IMG/VR virus record: IMGVR_UViG_3300028563_000026
Coordinates: 1-56,660 of that record
DNA length: 56,660 bases
Source: a virus
Direction: 5' to 3' (one strand)
The translations under genes and the position numbers were made by a program. Under the pieces are notes generated by a model, which searched no databases, had not been told where the DNA came from, and was given only the letters and a program-made list of their open reading frames with translations. This document shows positions 12,688 through 19,989 of this stretch, piece by piece. The stretch's first letter is position 1; every line of letters begins with the position of its first letter.

Positions 12688-12952
12688 AGGTTTGCATCCT
12701 CCCCGGATCGAAGCGGCGTTCCAGTCGTTGCAGGATAATCACAAGGTCTTGCAGGCTGTCGTCGTACCATTCCGGGCGCAGGAACATTCCCATGTTGTCG
12801 AACGCCTCGTCCAGGTGCTTGCGACAGAAAGACTCGGCGTCGCGCACCGGGCCTGGATGCCAATGTGTGGGTTGGCGATTCCTGACGCTGTATGCGCTGG
12901 CACCCACCGAAAAGATTTGTTGGTAAAGGCGCAACAGCGTGCATTTAAGCAT
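12410..12952 (-). CDS. Sigma70 region-2-like protein (5' part of split gene)
   Basis: Open from 13141; ATG 12952 is the first start not inside promoter P2. A DDSLQDLVIILQRLERRFDP segment and an FEQFARFVIPKRAVDVGPR segment match the pattern of sigma70 region 2. Coding quality drops after the FDELDE motif (about 12572), where the overlapping frame takes over, so residues beyond about 127 are probably not the natural C-terminus. No good ribosome site is visible, so the start is uncertain. Confidence 0.6.
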   Translation of the reverse strand: MLKCTLLRLYQQIFSVGASAYSVRNRQPTHWHPGPVRDAESFCRKHLDEAFDNMGMFLRPEWYDDSLQDLVIILQRLERRFDPGRMQTFEQFARFVIPKRAVDVGPRRVLGRNGGKVQDYVFDELDESAKGFGFGVTLTPVEGGESGDWGRDARWLLPEHARERARANGILGLRSPQRAA

Positions 12953-12973
12953 GGGATATCGGACGCCCAAAAG

Positions 12974-13002
12974 TTGAAAGTGGTGCTCCCAGCTGTTATA
13001 AT
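12974..13002 (+). promoter_or_regulatory. Sigma70-type promoter P2
   Basis: TTGAAA (12974-12979), a 17-base spacer and TATAAT (12997-13002), followed by a TAGTGGG signature like those after P1 and P3. It drives gene 13084 and the following accessory genes. A GTCAG palindrome lies at 13053-13065, between promoter and start. It is divergent from the sigma-like gene. Confidence 0.8.
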
Positions 13003-13083
13003 GTAAGTAGTGGGTTGTGCGCAGCCAGATGGCTCCCCCCACCGAATGCAACGTCAGTTTCTGACGGTGTGAAAGGAGACTAA

Positions 13084-13605
13084 ATGAAGGTGATTTCTGG
13101 TGCCCAAGTCGGTGCCGATATCGCCGGTCTGCGGGCGGCAAAGGCCTGCGGGATCGAAACGGGCGGCTGCACGCCCAAGCTGGGGCGGATCAAGGGTGGC
13201 TTCCGAACGCAGGAAGAGATGGAGCTGTATGGGCTCTACGCAACCTGGTCCTACAACTACCCGTACCGCACCAAGATGAACGTCATCTCGTCGGACGCAA
13301 CGATCCGGCTGGCGACGACCTTCAACTCACGCGGCGAGCAGCTGACGCTGAAGGAGCTGAAGGAAAACAACAAGCCGTACCTGGACATTCCCATCGTGAG
13401 GGTGCGAGGGGAGTGGCAGTGCGACGTTTTCTACCAGAGTGCCGCTTCTTGGCTTCGTGACAACGGGTATGAGACGGTGAACATCGCCGGGAACGCCAAT
13501 CCTGATATCGAAGGGGTCGTTGAGCGCTACCTGACCCTGGTGTTCAGACGTTGGCAGTTCCTCATGCAGTTCCCGACCGGCTATCCAGGTGAACATCGAA
13601 AGTAA
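13084..13605 (+). CDS. SLOG/MoCo-carrier-like Rossmann protein
   Basis: 173 residues. The N-terminal ISGAQVGADIAGLRAAKACGIETGG is the nucleotide-binding loop typical of the putative molybdenum carrier/YpsA-like branch of the SLOG superfamily. That group binds nucleotides or nucleotide-derived signals and often occurs in defence or NAD-related settings. ATG 13084 follows AAAGGAGACTAA. First gene after P2. The ligand cannot be read from the sequence. Confidence 0.8.
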   Translation: MKVISGAQVGADIAGLRAAKACGIETGGCTPKLGRIKGGFRTQEEMELYGLYATWSYNYPYRTKMNVISSDATIRLATTFNSRGEQLTLKELKENNKPYLDIPIVRVRGEWQCDVFYQSAASWLRDNGYETVNIAGNANPDIEGVVERYLTLVFRRWQFLMQFPTGYPGEHRK

Positions 13606-13614
13606 GGAGACGAA

Positions 13615-13830
13615 ATGGCGATGCTTGCGCCGAAGCACGCTGTCGGGAAGACACAGATCATCCCGTCGCGTGGCCCGCACTCCCAGGTGTATGTCGAGGA
13701 TGATCTCGCCTACGCTCTGGTGACGTTGGGGCTGATTAACTACGACCCGGACTACGGCCCTAACGCAAGGGTCTACCGTCCGACCCGGCCTGCGAACGAG
13801 GCCACGGTGAGGTCATGGCTGGCTCACTGA
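13615..13830 (+). CDS. Small hypothetical protein
   Basis: 71 residues, basic at the N-terminus, with Tyr/Asp-rich turns. ATG 13615 follows GTAAGGAGACGAA. It overlaps the next start by 16 bases. Family not recognised; location suggests co-expression with the SLOG protein. Confidence 0.75.
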   Translation: MAMLAPKHAVGKTQIIPSRGPHSQVYVEDDLAYALVTLGLINYDPDYGPNARVYRPTRPANEATVRSWLAH

Positions 13831-14108
13831 AAGGCATGTTCACGCTGTCGAAGACGCCCGAGGAGATCCAGGAGGCGGAGCGGCAACGGAGCACCGGCTC
13901 CCCGTATCTTACGATGCTGGCGGACAAAACGGAACTGAACAGCGTCCCCTGCGTCGTCGTCAGTCGCATTCCGGGGGGCAGCCCGATTTCCAAGCGGGAG
14001 CCGTATCCGGGTGTGTTCGTGCTCCTCGACCGCAACGGTGATGTCGTTGCTGTGCGCGTCGAGGCGCGGAGGAATATCGGGGCTGACGAAAACGATCTAT
14101 TTACCTAA
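13815..14108 (+). CDS. Hypothetical protein
   Basis: 97 residues with a charged helical N-terminal third and a beta-rich centre (a CVVVSRIPGG segment and VFVLLDRNGDVVAV). ATG 13815 has only a weak GGTGAGG site and probably relies on coupling to the preceding gene. Family not recognised. Confidence 0.75.
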   Translation: MAGSLKGMFTLSKTPEEIQEAERQRSTGSPYLTMLADKTELNSVPCVVVSRIPGGSPISKREPYPGVFVLLDRNGDVVAVRVEARRNIGADENDLFT

Positions 14109-14156
14109 AACAGTTCTGAAAAATCCACAAAAACCGCTGACGGATTTGGGGTGGTT

Positions 14157-14516
14157 ATGGACGCCGAACCTCGTCTTCCAGCAATTCACATCGTGAAGAT
14201 CGAAGACGGAGAGGTTGACGTTGTTACCTCTCCGATCTGTGATTTCTGCGGTGACTCAGGCCCGGAGTGGGACTACGGCTGCGAAGACTTCGTTCTGCCT
14301 GGTATCCCGTCGCCGTTCGGTGACGGAGACTGGGCTTCGATGGGACACTGGTGTGTCTGTGGCCCATGCTCACGCATGATCGACAGCGGCCAGCTCGGTC
14401 AACTGATGCAGCGCATGATGATTAACGCACCAGCCCACATCAAGTTGGAGTGGGCGAAGGCGATCATCGGCGGCTTCCTGCTGAACATGACCGGGGAGAA
14501 AGAACCGTTCGGTTAA
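14157..14516 (+). CDS. Zinc-ribbon-like protein
   Basis: 119 residues. CDFCGDSG near residue 27 and CVCGPC near 66 form two Cys pairs typical of a zinc ribbon, followed by a helical C-terminal region. Trp-rich between the pairs. The preceding 14109-14140 is AT-rich and resembles part of gene 18345. A GTCAG palindrome follows the stop (14523-14535). Confidence 0.75.
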   Translation: MDAEPRLPAIHIVKIEDGEVDVVTSPICDFCGDSGPEWDYGCEDFVLPGIPSPFGDGDWASMGHWCVCGPCSRMIDSGQLGQLMQRMMINAPAHIKLEWAKAIIGGFLLNMTGEKEPFG

Positions 14517-14551
14517 CCGGGCGTCAGTTTCTGACGCGGATTGGAGATTCC

Positions 14552-14725
14552 TTGCCGTTACATAAGCGTTGGGAACATGAACTACAGATCCTGACTTGGC
14601 GTGGCAAGGCCAAGGGTCAGTGCAGGTGCGGTAAACAGTCAGAGGTTGTGTCGGTGGACGACAGCCACACGATCACGGAATGGCATAACAAGCACACCGG
14701 GCTGGTGGAAAAGCCTGGGAGATAG
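14552..14725 (+). CDS. Small basic Cys-containing protein
   Basis: 57 residues from TTG 14552, with TTGGAGA upstream and a GTCAG palindrome 17 bases before the start. Has a CRCGK motif mid-protein and several His, possibly one zinc site. Family not recognised. Confidence 0.6.
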   Translation: MPLHKRWEHELQILTWRGKAKGQCRCGKQSEVVSVDDSHTITEWHNKHTGLVEKPGR

Positions 14726-14734
14726 GAGCCAGTG

Positions 14735-15019
14735 ATGTTGCAGAAAGCAAAGAGAGGCAGGAACAAGGGCAGCTACAAGTTCTCAGACGACCTGACGTTG
14801 AACGGCTACCAGGTCGCAGACAGCGGCAACGTGGAGTTCTTCGCCTGGACTTCACGCGGCCTGTTCGTCCAGTTCAAGGGGGCGAACTGGTATCTCTACG
14901 AAGGCGTCAGCCGACAGCGCACAACGGCCATGAGTCGGGCGTTGAGCGTCGGCCAGTACCTGAACGCGCACATCAAGCCCAACTACAAGGTCACGAAGCT
15001 GGTGTGGCCGGAGAAGTAG
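14735..15019 (+). CDS. KTSC-domain-like protein
   Basis: 94 residues. The core NVEFFAWTSRGLFVQFK, WYLYEGVS and a LSVGQYLNAHIKPNYK end match the pattern of the small KTSC domain (short strands, then a helix with K/N-x-Y), found in phages and bacteria, sometimes fused to nucleic-acid enzymes. ATG 14735 has TAGGAG six bases away. Function of the domain is unknown; RNA binding has been suggested only by context. Confidence 0.75.
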   Translation: MLQKAKRGRNKGSYKFSDDLTLNGYQVADSGNVEFFAWTSRGLFVQFKGANWYLYEGVSRQRTTAMSRALSVGQYLNAHIKPNYKVTKLVWPEK

Positions 15020-15030
15020 GAAAGGAGAAC

Positions 15031-15210
15031 GTGTATCACTTTGCGATGTACCTCATCGAGGGCGGCGGCGGCTTCCTTGCGCTGCTGATCATCCCGATCA
15101 TCCTGATCCTGATCACCTCAGAGCATGAGGGCAAGAGCCACCTGAAGACGCTGTTGGAGAACCACTTCTTCGACAAGCTGGCAGAGCTGGCGAATCGTCG
15201 CGACAAGTAA
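15031..15210 (+). CDS. Small single-pass membrane protein
   Basis: 59 residues from GTG 15031 after AAAGGAGAAC. A Gly-rich turn leads into one very hydrophobic helix (about residues 13-31), then a charged cytoplasmic helix. The gene is followed by a folded intergenic element at 15211-15289. Confidence 0.7.
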   Translation: MYHFAMYLIEGGGGFLALLIIPIILILITSEHEGKSHLKTLLENHFFDKLAELANRRDK

Positions 15211-15289
15211 GAAACCCTCGGGCCGGAGGGTGGCGGGTTACCCATTGCAAAGGTGAACCCCCGTCACCATCAACATGACCGAGGGTTTC
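15211..15289 (+). ncRNA. Candidate three-way-junction structured RNA element
   Basis: A perfect 11-bp closing stem (15211-15221 with 15279-15289) encloses two hairpins: GGGT/ACCC (15228-15231, 15240-15243) and GGTGA/TCACC (15252-15256, 15264-15268). Their loops are complementary (GGGTT at 15235-15239 with AACCC at 15256-15260), allowing a kissing contact. A GTCAG palindrome and AAAGGAGAC follow, so it may control translation of the next gene. Confidence 0.6.
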
Positions 15290-15375
15290 TGCACGTCAGT
15301 TTCTGACGAAAGGAGACCGTCTTGTTGGGGATCGTTCCCTACACAAGCGCCATCGCTCAACACGGAGGTGTGAGT

Positions 15376-15768
15376 ATGTTCTGGACGATCGGTGGGTTCA
15401 TCCTGCTGACGTTGTTCGCAGGTGCGGTTGCCGGGGGCGTCATCGTCGGCTACCGCGCCCTCAGCGTGATCGGGCTGAAGGGAAAGCTGGAAGCGACGAA
15501 GGTGAAGGTCGAGCTGGAGAACGCCGAGCACGGCCTGCGCGTCGTCGAGCATCAGCACGGGCAGCACATCCTGCAGCTGATGGAGGGCGAGAGCACGAAG
15601 GGGGTTGTTGCGGTCCCAAAAGATGAGGCAGCCGATGAGCTGCCACCCGAAGTAGTGAGCGGCGAAGTCGAGCATCCCCCGCTCTCCGACAAGGAGTATT
15701 TCGGACGGAACCGCGATCAGCGTGACGCGGAGGACGCCGACTTTCGCAAAATCGTTCGGTATCCGTAG
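15376..15768 (+). CDS. Membrane-anchored coiled-coil protein
   Basis: 130 residues: one N-terminal transmembrane helix (about 5-30), then a Glu/Lys/His-rich coiled coil (about 38-75) and an acidic tail. The frame is open from TTG 15322, which also has a ribosome site (AAAGGAG); ATG 15376 after GGAGGTG gives the cleaner topology. The TAG shares its G with the next GTG start. Confidence 0.75.
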   Translation: MFWTIGGFILLTLFAGAVAGGVIVGYRALSVIGLKGKLEATKVKVELENAEHGLRVVEHQHGQHILQLMEGESTKGVVAVPKDEAADELPPEVVSGEVEHPPLSDKEYFGRNRDQRDAEDADFRKIVRYP

Positions 15769-16109
15769 TGCCGATCGAGATAGAGGACTTCCATCGGCTC
15801 GTCACAGAGCTGATGGGGGGCAGCGGGCAGGGTGTGGAGATCACTCCGTGGGCTGAGTCCAGGGGGATCAACCCGGACGCTCTCTACACCCTGATCAGCA
15901 CCGTCACCTGGAACATCAAGGAGGAGTTCTTCTCCGCTCTGAAGGAGCGGGCTGAGCCGACCGGGGTGACGGACGAGGGCCAGCTGGTCATGGCGGCCGA
16001 GATGGACGACGATGACCTGGCTTCCCTGCTCGGGACGGTGGCTTTCCAGACGTTCTGTTTCGCCTGGGAAGCCGCCGTCCAGATGGGAGGTGCAGCCAAA
16101 GATGCTTGA
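15768..16109 (+). CDS. Hypothetical helical protein, paralogue of the next gene
   Basis: 113 residues from GTG 15768 (TAGTG overlap). Helical, acidic, with a central ITPWAESRGINPDALYTLIS segment and an FCFAWEAAVQMGG end that correspond to segments of the 16102 protein. The pair looks like a tandem duplication with strong divergence. Function unknown. Confidence 0.8.
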   Translation: MPIEIEDFHRLVTELMGGSGQGVEITPWAESRGINPDALYTLISTVTWNIKEEFFSALKERAEPTGVTDEGQLVMAAEMDDDDLASLLGTVAFQTFCFAWEAAVQMGGAAKDA

Positions 16110-16422
16110 GTGGGAGGACGTGCAACGTCTGATCGCTGAGAGCACCCATGTGCTGATGGGTGCCCAACAAGGCGATCGAGTCAGCGGTTGGGCGAGAGGC
16201 AACAACGTTGACCCGGAAGTAATCTCCCGGATCCGCGCAAGCTCTTTCAACATGCTGTCAACAGTGATGGACAGGGTGGCGAGCGTGAACGACGAAGAGA
16301 CCGAGGCGAAGCTGGTTCAGCTCACCGTCGAATCGATCGGTGTCATGTACTTCATGCTTGGCTGGGATGCCCACAAGCAGTACGGGGGAGGTGACGATCG
16401 ATCAAAGGACTTTCCAAGCTAG
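16102..16422 (+). CDS. Hypothetical helical protein, paralogue of the previous gene
   Basis: 106 residues from ATG 16102, with GGGAGGTGC upstream and an eight-base overlap with its neighbour. Matches it along the length (VSGWARGNNVDPEVISRI for the centre, MYFMLGWDAHKQYGGG for the end). The two products could form a heterodimer. Family not recognised. Confidence 0.8.
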   Translation: MLEWEDVQRLIAESTHVLMGAQQGDRVSGWARGNNVDPEVISRIRASSFNMLSTVMDRVASVNDEETEAKLVQLTVESIGVMYFMLGWDAHKQYGGGDDRSKDFPS

Positions 16423-16493
16423 ATGTTGTTAGCAAGATCGCCCCTGGCATTTATCAGGGGGGAAGACCAAGCTCGTATCTCGGCAACAACCTC

Positions 16494-16916
16494 GTGGTCT
16501 GCTGCGAGGAAGCCATCCCCGAAACTGTGGGCAACTACAAGGGGATGTTCATTCATGTGCCGATGATGGACGAGGATTGGTTCCAGCCGAAGGAGCGGGA
16601 TGTGATGGTGGCGGCGGCAGCCGTCGTCGAGATGTGGCGTCGGCATGGGCGCACACTCATCCACTGTTCGGCTGGTCTAAACAGGTCTAGCGTCGTCACC
16701 GCGATGACGCTGGTCGAACTCGGCCTGAGCAGGGCCGAGGCAATACGTCTCATCCGTGAGAAGCGAGACCCGCTCTGTCTCTGCAACCGCACGTTTGAGC
16801 GTTGGGTGCTGAGGGAGCCGATGCCCACGGCTGAAACATCAATCTTCAACCAGCCGTCAGAAACTGACGGTGCAGCAGAAGGGACGGAAGATGGCAGAGT
16901 TGATTCGGCAGGGTGA
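16494..16916 (+). CDS. Dual-specificity/tyrosine phosphatase-like protein, 5' end unresolved
   Basis: The signature loop is IHCSAGLNRSS (Cys nucleophile, Arg eight residues on). Only GTG 16494 is an available start in this frame, but strongly protein-like sequence (an IAPGIYQGGRPSS segment) extends upstream to 16404. A GTG at 16391 with GGGGGAGG gives MTID, and skipping base 16403 would join it perfectly, so the natural protein probably begins at 16391 after a +1 shift or an indel. The C-terminal about 40 residues are acidic and cross a GTCAG element. It may dephosphorylate proteins or RNA ends. Confidence 0.75.
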   Translation: MVCCEEAIPETVGNYKGMFIHVPMMDEDWFQPKERDVMVAAAAVVEMWRRHGRTLIHCSAGLNRSSVVTAMTLVELGLSRAEAIRLIREKRDPLCLCNRTFERWVLREPMPTAETSIFNQPSETDGAAEGTEDGRVDSAG

Positions 16917-17238
16917 CATTCTCCTGCGCAAGATCGAGGACGAGGGCCTCGCGAAGAGGCTGCGCAAGGAAGGCACGAACGTGCCGCGTGTCCGTGGCAA
17001 GGGTCTGATCATCGCCTTGGGCGAGGCGACCGGACACCACCACCGGGTGCTGACGAAGGGCGTCCGGGTCATTCAGCGCGACGGCAAGCGGTATCTGGTC
17101 GTGCCGCAGGGCACCGTCGCGGAGTTCGTCCACGAGGAGCATGAGACGCTCCTGGTTGGCGCTGGTGTGCATGAGATCAGCAACCAGCGGGAGTACGAGC
17201 CGAGCCTCGCCGCGAAGCAGCGGCGCGTCTACGACTAA
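16891..17238 (+). CDS. QGD...QREY family protein, partner of a DUF6745-like protein
   Basis: 115 residues. The pattern QGDILL, GEATGHHHRV, FVHEEHETL and QREYEP identifies a small beta-rich family seen in bacteria beside DUF6745 proteins. Conserved His and Glu (HHH, HEEH) could bind metal. ATG 16891 follows AGAAGGGACGGAAG. The next gene starts within its stop codon (TAATG) and carries the DUF6745-like domain, so the pair is preserved here in a phage. Biochemical role unknown. Confidence 0.8.
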   Translation: MAELIRQGDILLRKIEDEGLAKRLRKEGTNVPRVRGKGLIIALGEATGHHHRVLTKGVRVIQRDGKRYLVVPQGTVAEFVHEEHETLLVGAGVHEISNQREYEPSLAAKQRRVYD

Positions 17239-18218
17239 TGGTTCTGGCAATGGTGCCGCAGGAGCAGACCGAAGAGGCTGCTGCTCCTGCGGCTCCTGAG
17301 CCTGCGGTGGTTGTCGAACCGCTGTCGGAGGCTCAGGTCGGACGCATCATCGCGACGCTCCAGGCAGACACGACCAGCAAAGCCGTCTGGGTGAAGCGAA
17401 CGCACAAGCGCATACACCGGTATTGGAACCGTCGAACACAACAGTACGAGGACACCTACGAAACCCTGCACGAGACGAAGGGCACGCCGGTGCGCAGGTA
17501 CTCGGACGAGCAGATCATGCAGCTGCTCAACCTGACGGAGGCCGAGTTCAAGAACTCCTTGCGTGTGCACCGCAGGCAGATGCGTCGCCCGTACACGCAG
17601 AAGCGGATCTACACCGAGTTCTGCAAATGGGTGGCGAAGAACAAGAAGTGGCCGACGATCGACGACTTCAAGCCGTCGAAGGGGACAGGTCTCTGCTCGA
17701 CCTGGACGCTGGAAAACCACATCGGCAGGGGAAATAACAGCATGTACTACGAGAGCGTAGGAAGGCTGCCTGCTCTTAACCCGCCGATCGGCACCGGACA
17801 GTCCGCGCTGCACTGGCTGATTAACTACTACTGCGTGGACAAGTACGACCGGCTGACGCCACAGCTGATCCTCTCCGTCCCGAACGTGACCGTCAGGCGC
17901 GACCTGATGACCAAGTACGGGATCGAGAACCTCCTCCGTGACGGCGGAGGAACAAAGAGGCAGCAGGATGAGTTCGGCATCCTCTGGCAGCTGCCGACGG
18001 ACAACGAACGGGACAACAGGACGTTGTACGTCGAGGTGGTTAACTCCTCGCCACGGGTTGACGAGAAGACCGGAGAGCTGATCCTCGACGAGAACGGGGA
18101 GAAAATCTTCGACCACTACTTCCTGCGTGTGAATCCGAACGTGTTCACCGCGAAGGCTGCGGTTGCCTGGACGTTCCAGGTGCCGGAGCCGCAGTTCAAT
18201 ATCATCGCCCAGTCGTAG
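17238..18218 (+). CDS. DUF6745-like protein
   Basis: 326 residues. A Pro/Ala/Glu-rich leader (about 1-30), a central basic helical region, and a C-terminal region with DEFGILWQLP, a VEVVNSSP strand, DHYFLRVNP and AKAAVAWTFQVP, which match DUF6745 as found in bacterial proteins next to the QGD family. ATG 17238 overlaps the preceding TAA; ATG 17250 is possible. The pair may be a conflict or repair system, but no activity is established. Confidence 0.75.
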   Translation: MVLAMVPQEQTEEAAAPAAPEPAVVVEPLSEAQVGRIIATLQADTTSKAVWVKRTHKRIHRYWNRRTQQYEDTYETLHETKGTPVRRYSDEQIMQLLNLTEAEFKNSLRVHRRQMRRPYTQKRIYTEFCKWVAKNKKWPTIDDFKPSKGTGLCSTWTLENHIGRGNNSMYYESVGRLPALNPPIGTGQSALHWLINYYCVDKYDRLTPQLILSVPNVTVRRDLMTKYGIENLLRDGGGTKRQQDEFGILWQLPTDNERDNRTLYVEVVNSSPRVDEKTGELILDENGEKIFDHYFLRVNPNVFTAKAAVAWTFQVPEPQFNIIAQS

Positions 18219-18231
18219 TGTCAGAAACTGA

Positions 18232-18263
18232 CGGCCGTGCCCTCGACGGTGGGGGCACGGCCG
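18232..18263 (+). terminator. GC-rich hairpin, possible terminator
   Basis: A perfect 11-bp stem (18232-18242 with 18253-18263) directly after a GTCAG palindrome and the DUF6745-like gene. No T-run follows, so it may instead be a start-associated hairpin for the AGGAG 13 bases downstream. Confidence 0.5.
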
Positions 18264-18285
18264 CTTCAGACTTACAGGAGACGAG

Positions 18286-18348
18286 ATGATTTCTAGACGT
18301 GGTTGGTGGCACCGACTGTTGATCTGGTGGTCAAGGAGATGGCAGTGA
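18286..18348 (+). CDS. 20-residue Trp/Arg-rich peptide
   Basis: ATG 18286 after CAGGAGACGAG gives a 20-codon peptide very rich in Trp and Arg, ending in a TGA that overlaps GTG 18345. It may be a leader peptide coupling translation into the membrane gene, or a membrane-active peptide in its own right. Confidence 0.45.
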   Translation: MISRRGWWHRLLIWWSRRWQ

Positions 18349-18791
18349 ACAGTTGGGCGTGGAGCATCCTTGCCGTCGTGGTCATGATCTGGACTTGTCG
18401 GGAGGGCAAGGAGGGGCTTGGGAAGATCATCACCTACCCAATGGTCATGCTCCTAATTAAGAAACAGTCTGAAAAACTCCACAAAAAAACCGACGCGGGA
18501 ACAGTGACCCAAAGAGATTTCTACCGGGCGCTCTGGGTTTTGAAGCACGTCTTTGCCACACCAAGCAGGTTCAGACTTTGGCAGCTGGCTGTGCTCTACG
18601 TCATCTGGTTCCCCATCTCATTTGCAGTTAACTTCGGTGAACCTGACCCGTTTATCCTCATCTGGATCGCCCTCTACGCAGACGATCTTCTGACCGGAGG
18701 CAAGAACAAGTGGAAGAAAAGATGGAAGAGCCTGAAGAACAAGGTGAAGTGGAAAATGCTGCTCCCGAAACCGGCGAATCAGCCATCCTGA
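18345..18791 (+). CDS. Membrane protein with basic tail
   Basis: 148 residues from GTG 18345, six bases after AAGGAG. An N-terminal hydrophobic helix (about 3-17), a Lys-rich loop, two more hydrophobic stretches (about 84-97 and 105-120) and a Lys/Trp-rich C-terminus. The loop region (18465-18500) is similar in DNA to the intergenic 14108-14142. Its 3' end overlaps the next gene by 82 bases. Family not recognised. Confidence 0.75.
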   Translation: MNSWAWSILAVVVMIWTCREGKEGLGKIITYPMVMLLIKKQSEKLHKKTDAGTVTQRDFYRALWVLKHVFATPSRFRLWQLAVLYVIWFPISFAVNFGEPDPFILIWIALYADDLLTGGKNKWKKRWKSLKNKVKWKMLLPKPANQPS

Positions 18792-19348
18792 TCTGCGGGC
18801 TTGTCGAGAGCGACGATTCGATCGTCGTTGAGGGCGCCATCACGATCACCTGTTCGGTCTGCGAAGCGGCGATCTACGTCGCACCGTCCGGGCAGAAGCT
18901 CTTGGCCGACGACCCGACCACCGTCCCGATGTGCGGCACCTGCGGCGATCTGGCGATCCTCAACGCCCGTGAGAGCGGCGACGAGGTGACGATGCACACG
19001 CTGCCCGAAACGCCCGAAGAACTACTGACATATTTCAAGAACAAGTTGGAGGAGCGGCGTCAGAAACTGACGGAGATGTACGGCGAAGCTGACTTCAACC
19101 TGAAGCCGAACCCGGACGGGTCTTTTAACGTGAAAATCCACCCGGAGGCGATTAAGGAGTTCCGTCAGCTGTTCCCTGACATGCCACCGATGGACGAGCT
19201 GTTCATGAAGATTCACATTGGCGAGTGTGCCGTGTGCGGCGAGGACGCGAGCAAGATGGGCGCGATGGAACCCGAGTACATCGACCTGGCAACAGGTGAA
19301 GTTCACGGCCATGTGATTTGCGAGGAGTGCCTGCTGAAAGGGGAGTAA
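18710..19348 (+). CDS. Acidic double zinc-site protein
   Basis: 212 residues from GTG 18710 (GGAGG nine bases upstream; ATG 18722 possible). A Glu-rich leader, then CSVCEA...CGTCGD (about 48-73) and CAVCGE...CEEC near the C-terminus give two four-Cys sites. Between them is a charged helical region whose RRQKLTEMY segment is written by a GTCAG element (19059-19071). Family not recognised. Confidence 0.75.
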   Translation: MEEKMEEPEEQGEVENAAPETGESAILICGLVESDDSIVVEGAITITCSVCEAAIYVAPSGQKLLADDPTTVPMCGTCGDLAILNARESGDEVTMHTLPETPEELLTYFKNKLEERRQKLTEMYGEADFNLKPNPDGSFNVKIHPEAIKEFRQLFPDMPPMDELFMKIHIGECAVCGEDASKMGAMEPEYIDLATGEVHGHVICEECLLKGE

Positions 19349-19989
19349 TGAAGTTACCGACGCAGCTCTGGTTGAGCGAGGAAGATGCCGTCCCCGCCCC
19401 AACCAGACTGAAGGATGCAGTAAATGCTTCCTCAACCTTTTGGAAGCCGACGGGTGGCATCTGGACTTCCACCTACGGTGGCGGCTGCTCCGAATGGTGG
19501 GAGTGGTGCAAGGGTGAGGGGTTCGGTGACTACCGGTCGGCGTGGCTGCTTGAGCCGATGGAGGCTCGCATCCTGGTGATCAGAAACCCGGAAGACCTCG
19601 CTGCTGCCCACCTTCTCTACCCGCGCAAGTCGCCGGACGAGCTGGGGAACATCAGGTCGTACCGTGACCTGCTCGACTACGAGAAGATTAAGTACGACTA
19701 CGACGCGATGTGGGTTCCGAACCCGCACCCGCACCGTCTGACGATCGACAGTTTGTTCTTCAACGTGATGGACGTGGAGTCCACGGTCTGGTTCCGCTGG
19801 TGCTTCTCAAACATTGAGAAGATCGACCTTGAATCTCCGCACCGAATGTGCCGCTCTGAGTACAAGCGCGGCAAGGAGAAGCTGATCTGTCGTCTGACCG
19901 AGGGTCATGACGAGATGCACAAGGCTGGTTGGTTTGAATCGTTCTCGTGGTCAGACAAGGCTGCGAAATTAACCAAGGAGGAAGCATGA
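19348..19989 (+). CDS. Hypothetical protein
   Basis: 213 residues, Trp-rich, mixed alpha/beta pattern, with a Gly/Trp/Cys cluster (GGGCSEWWEWC near residue 46) and a C-terminal Cys/His group. ATG 19348 overlaps the preceding TAA and has AAAGGGGAG upstream. Family not recognised. Confidence 0.8.
   Translation: MKLPTQLWLSEEDAVPAPTRLKDAVNASSTFWKPTGGIWTSTYGGGCSEWWEWCKGEGFGDYRSAWLLEPMEARILVIRNPEDLAAAHLLYPRKSPDELGNIRSYRDLLDYEKIKYDYDAMWVPNPHPHRLTIDSLFFNVMDVESTVWFRWCFSNIEKIDLESPHRMCRSEYKRGKEKLICRLTEGHDEMHKAGWFESFSWSDKAAKLTKEEA

Noticed and set aside
17235-18116. 293-codon minus-strand open frame
   Set aside because: Antisense to the DUF6745-like gene; Val/Arg/Leu-rich without recognisable features.
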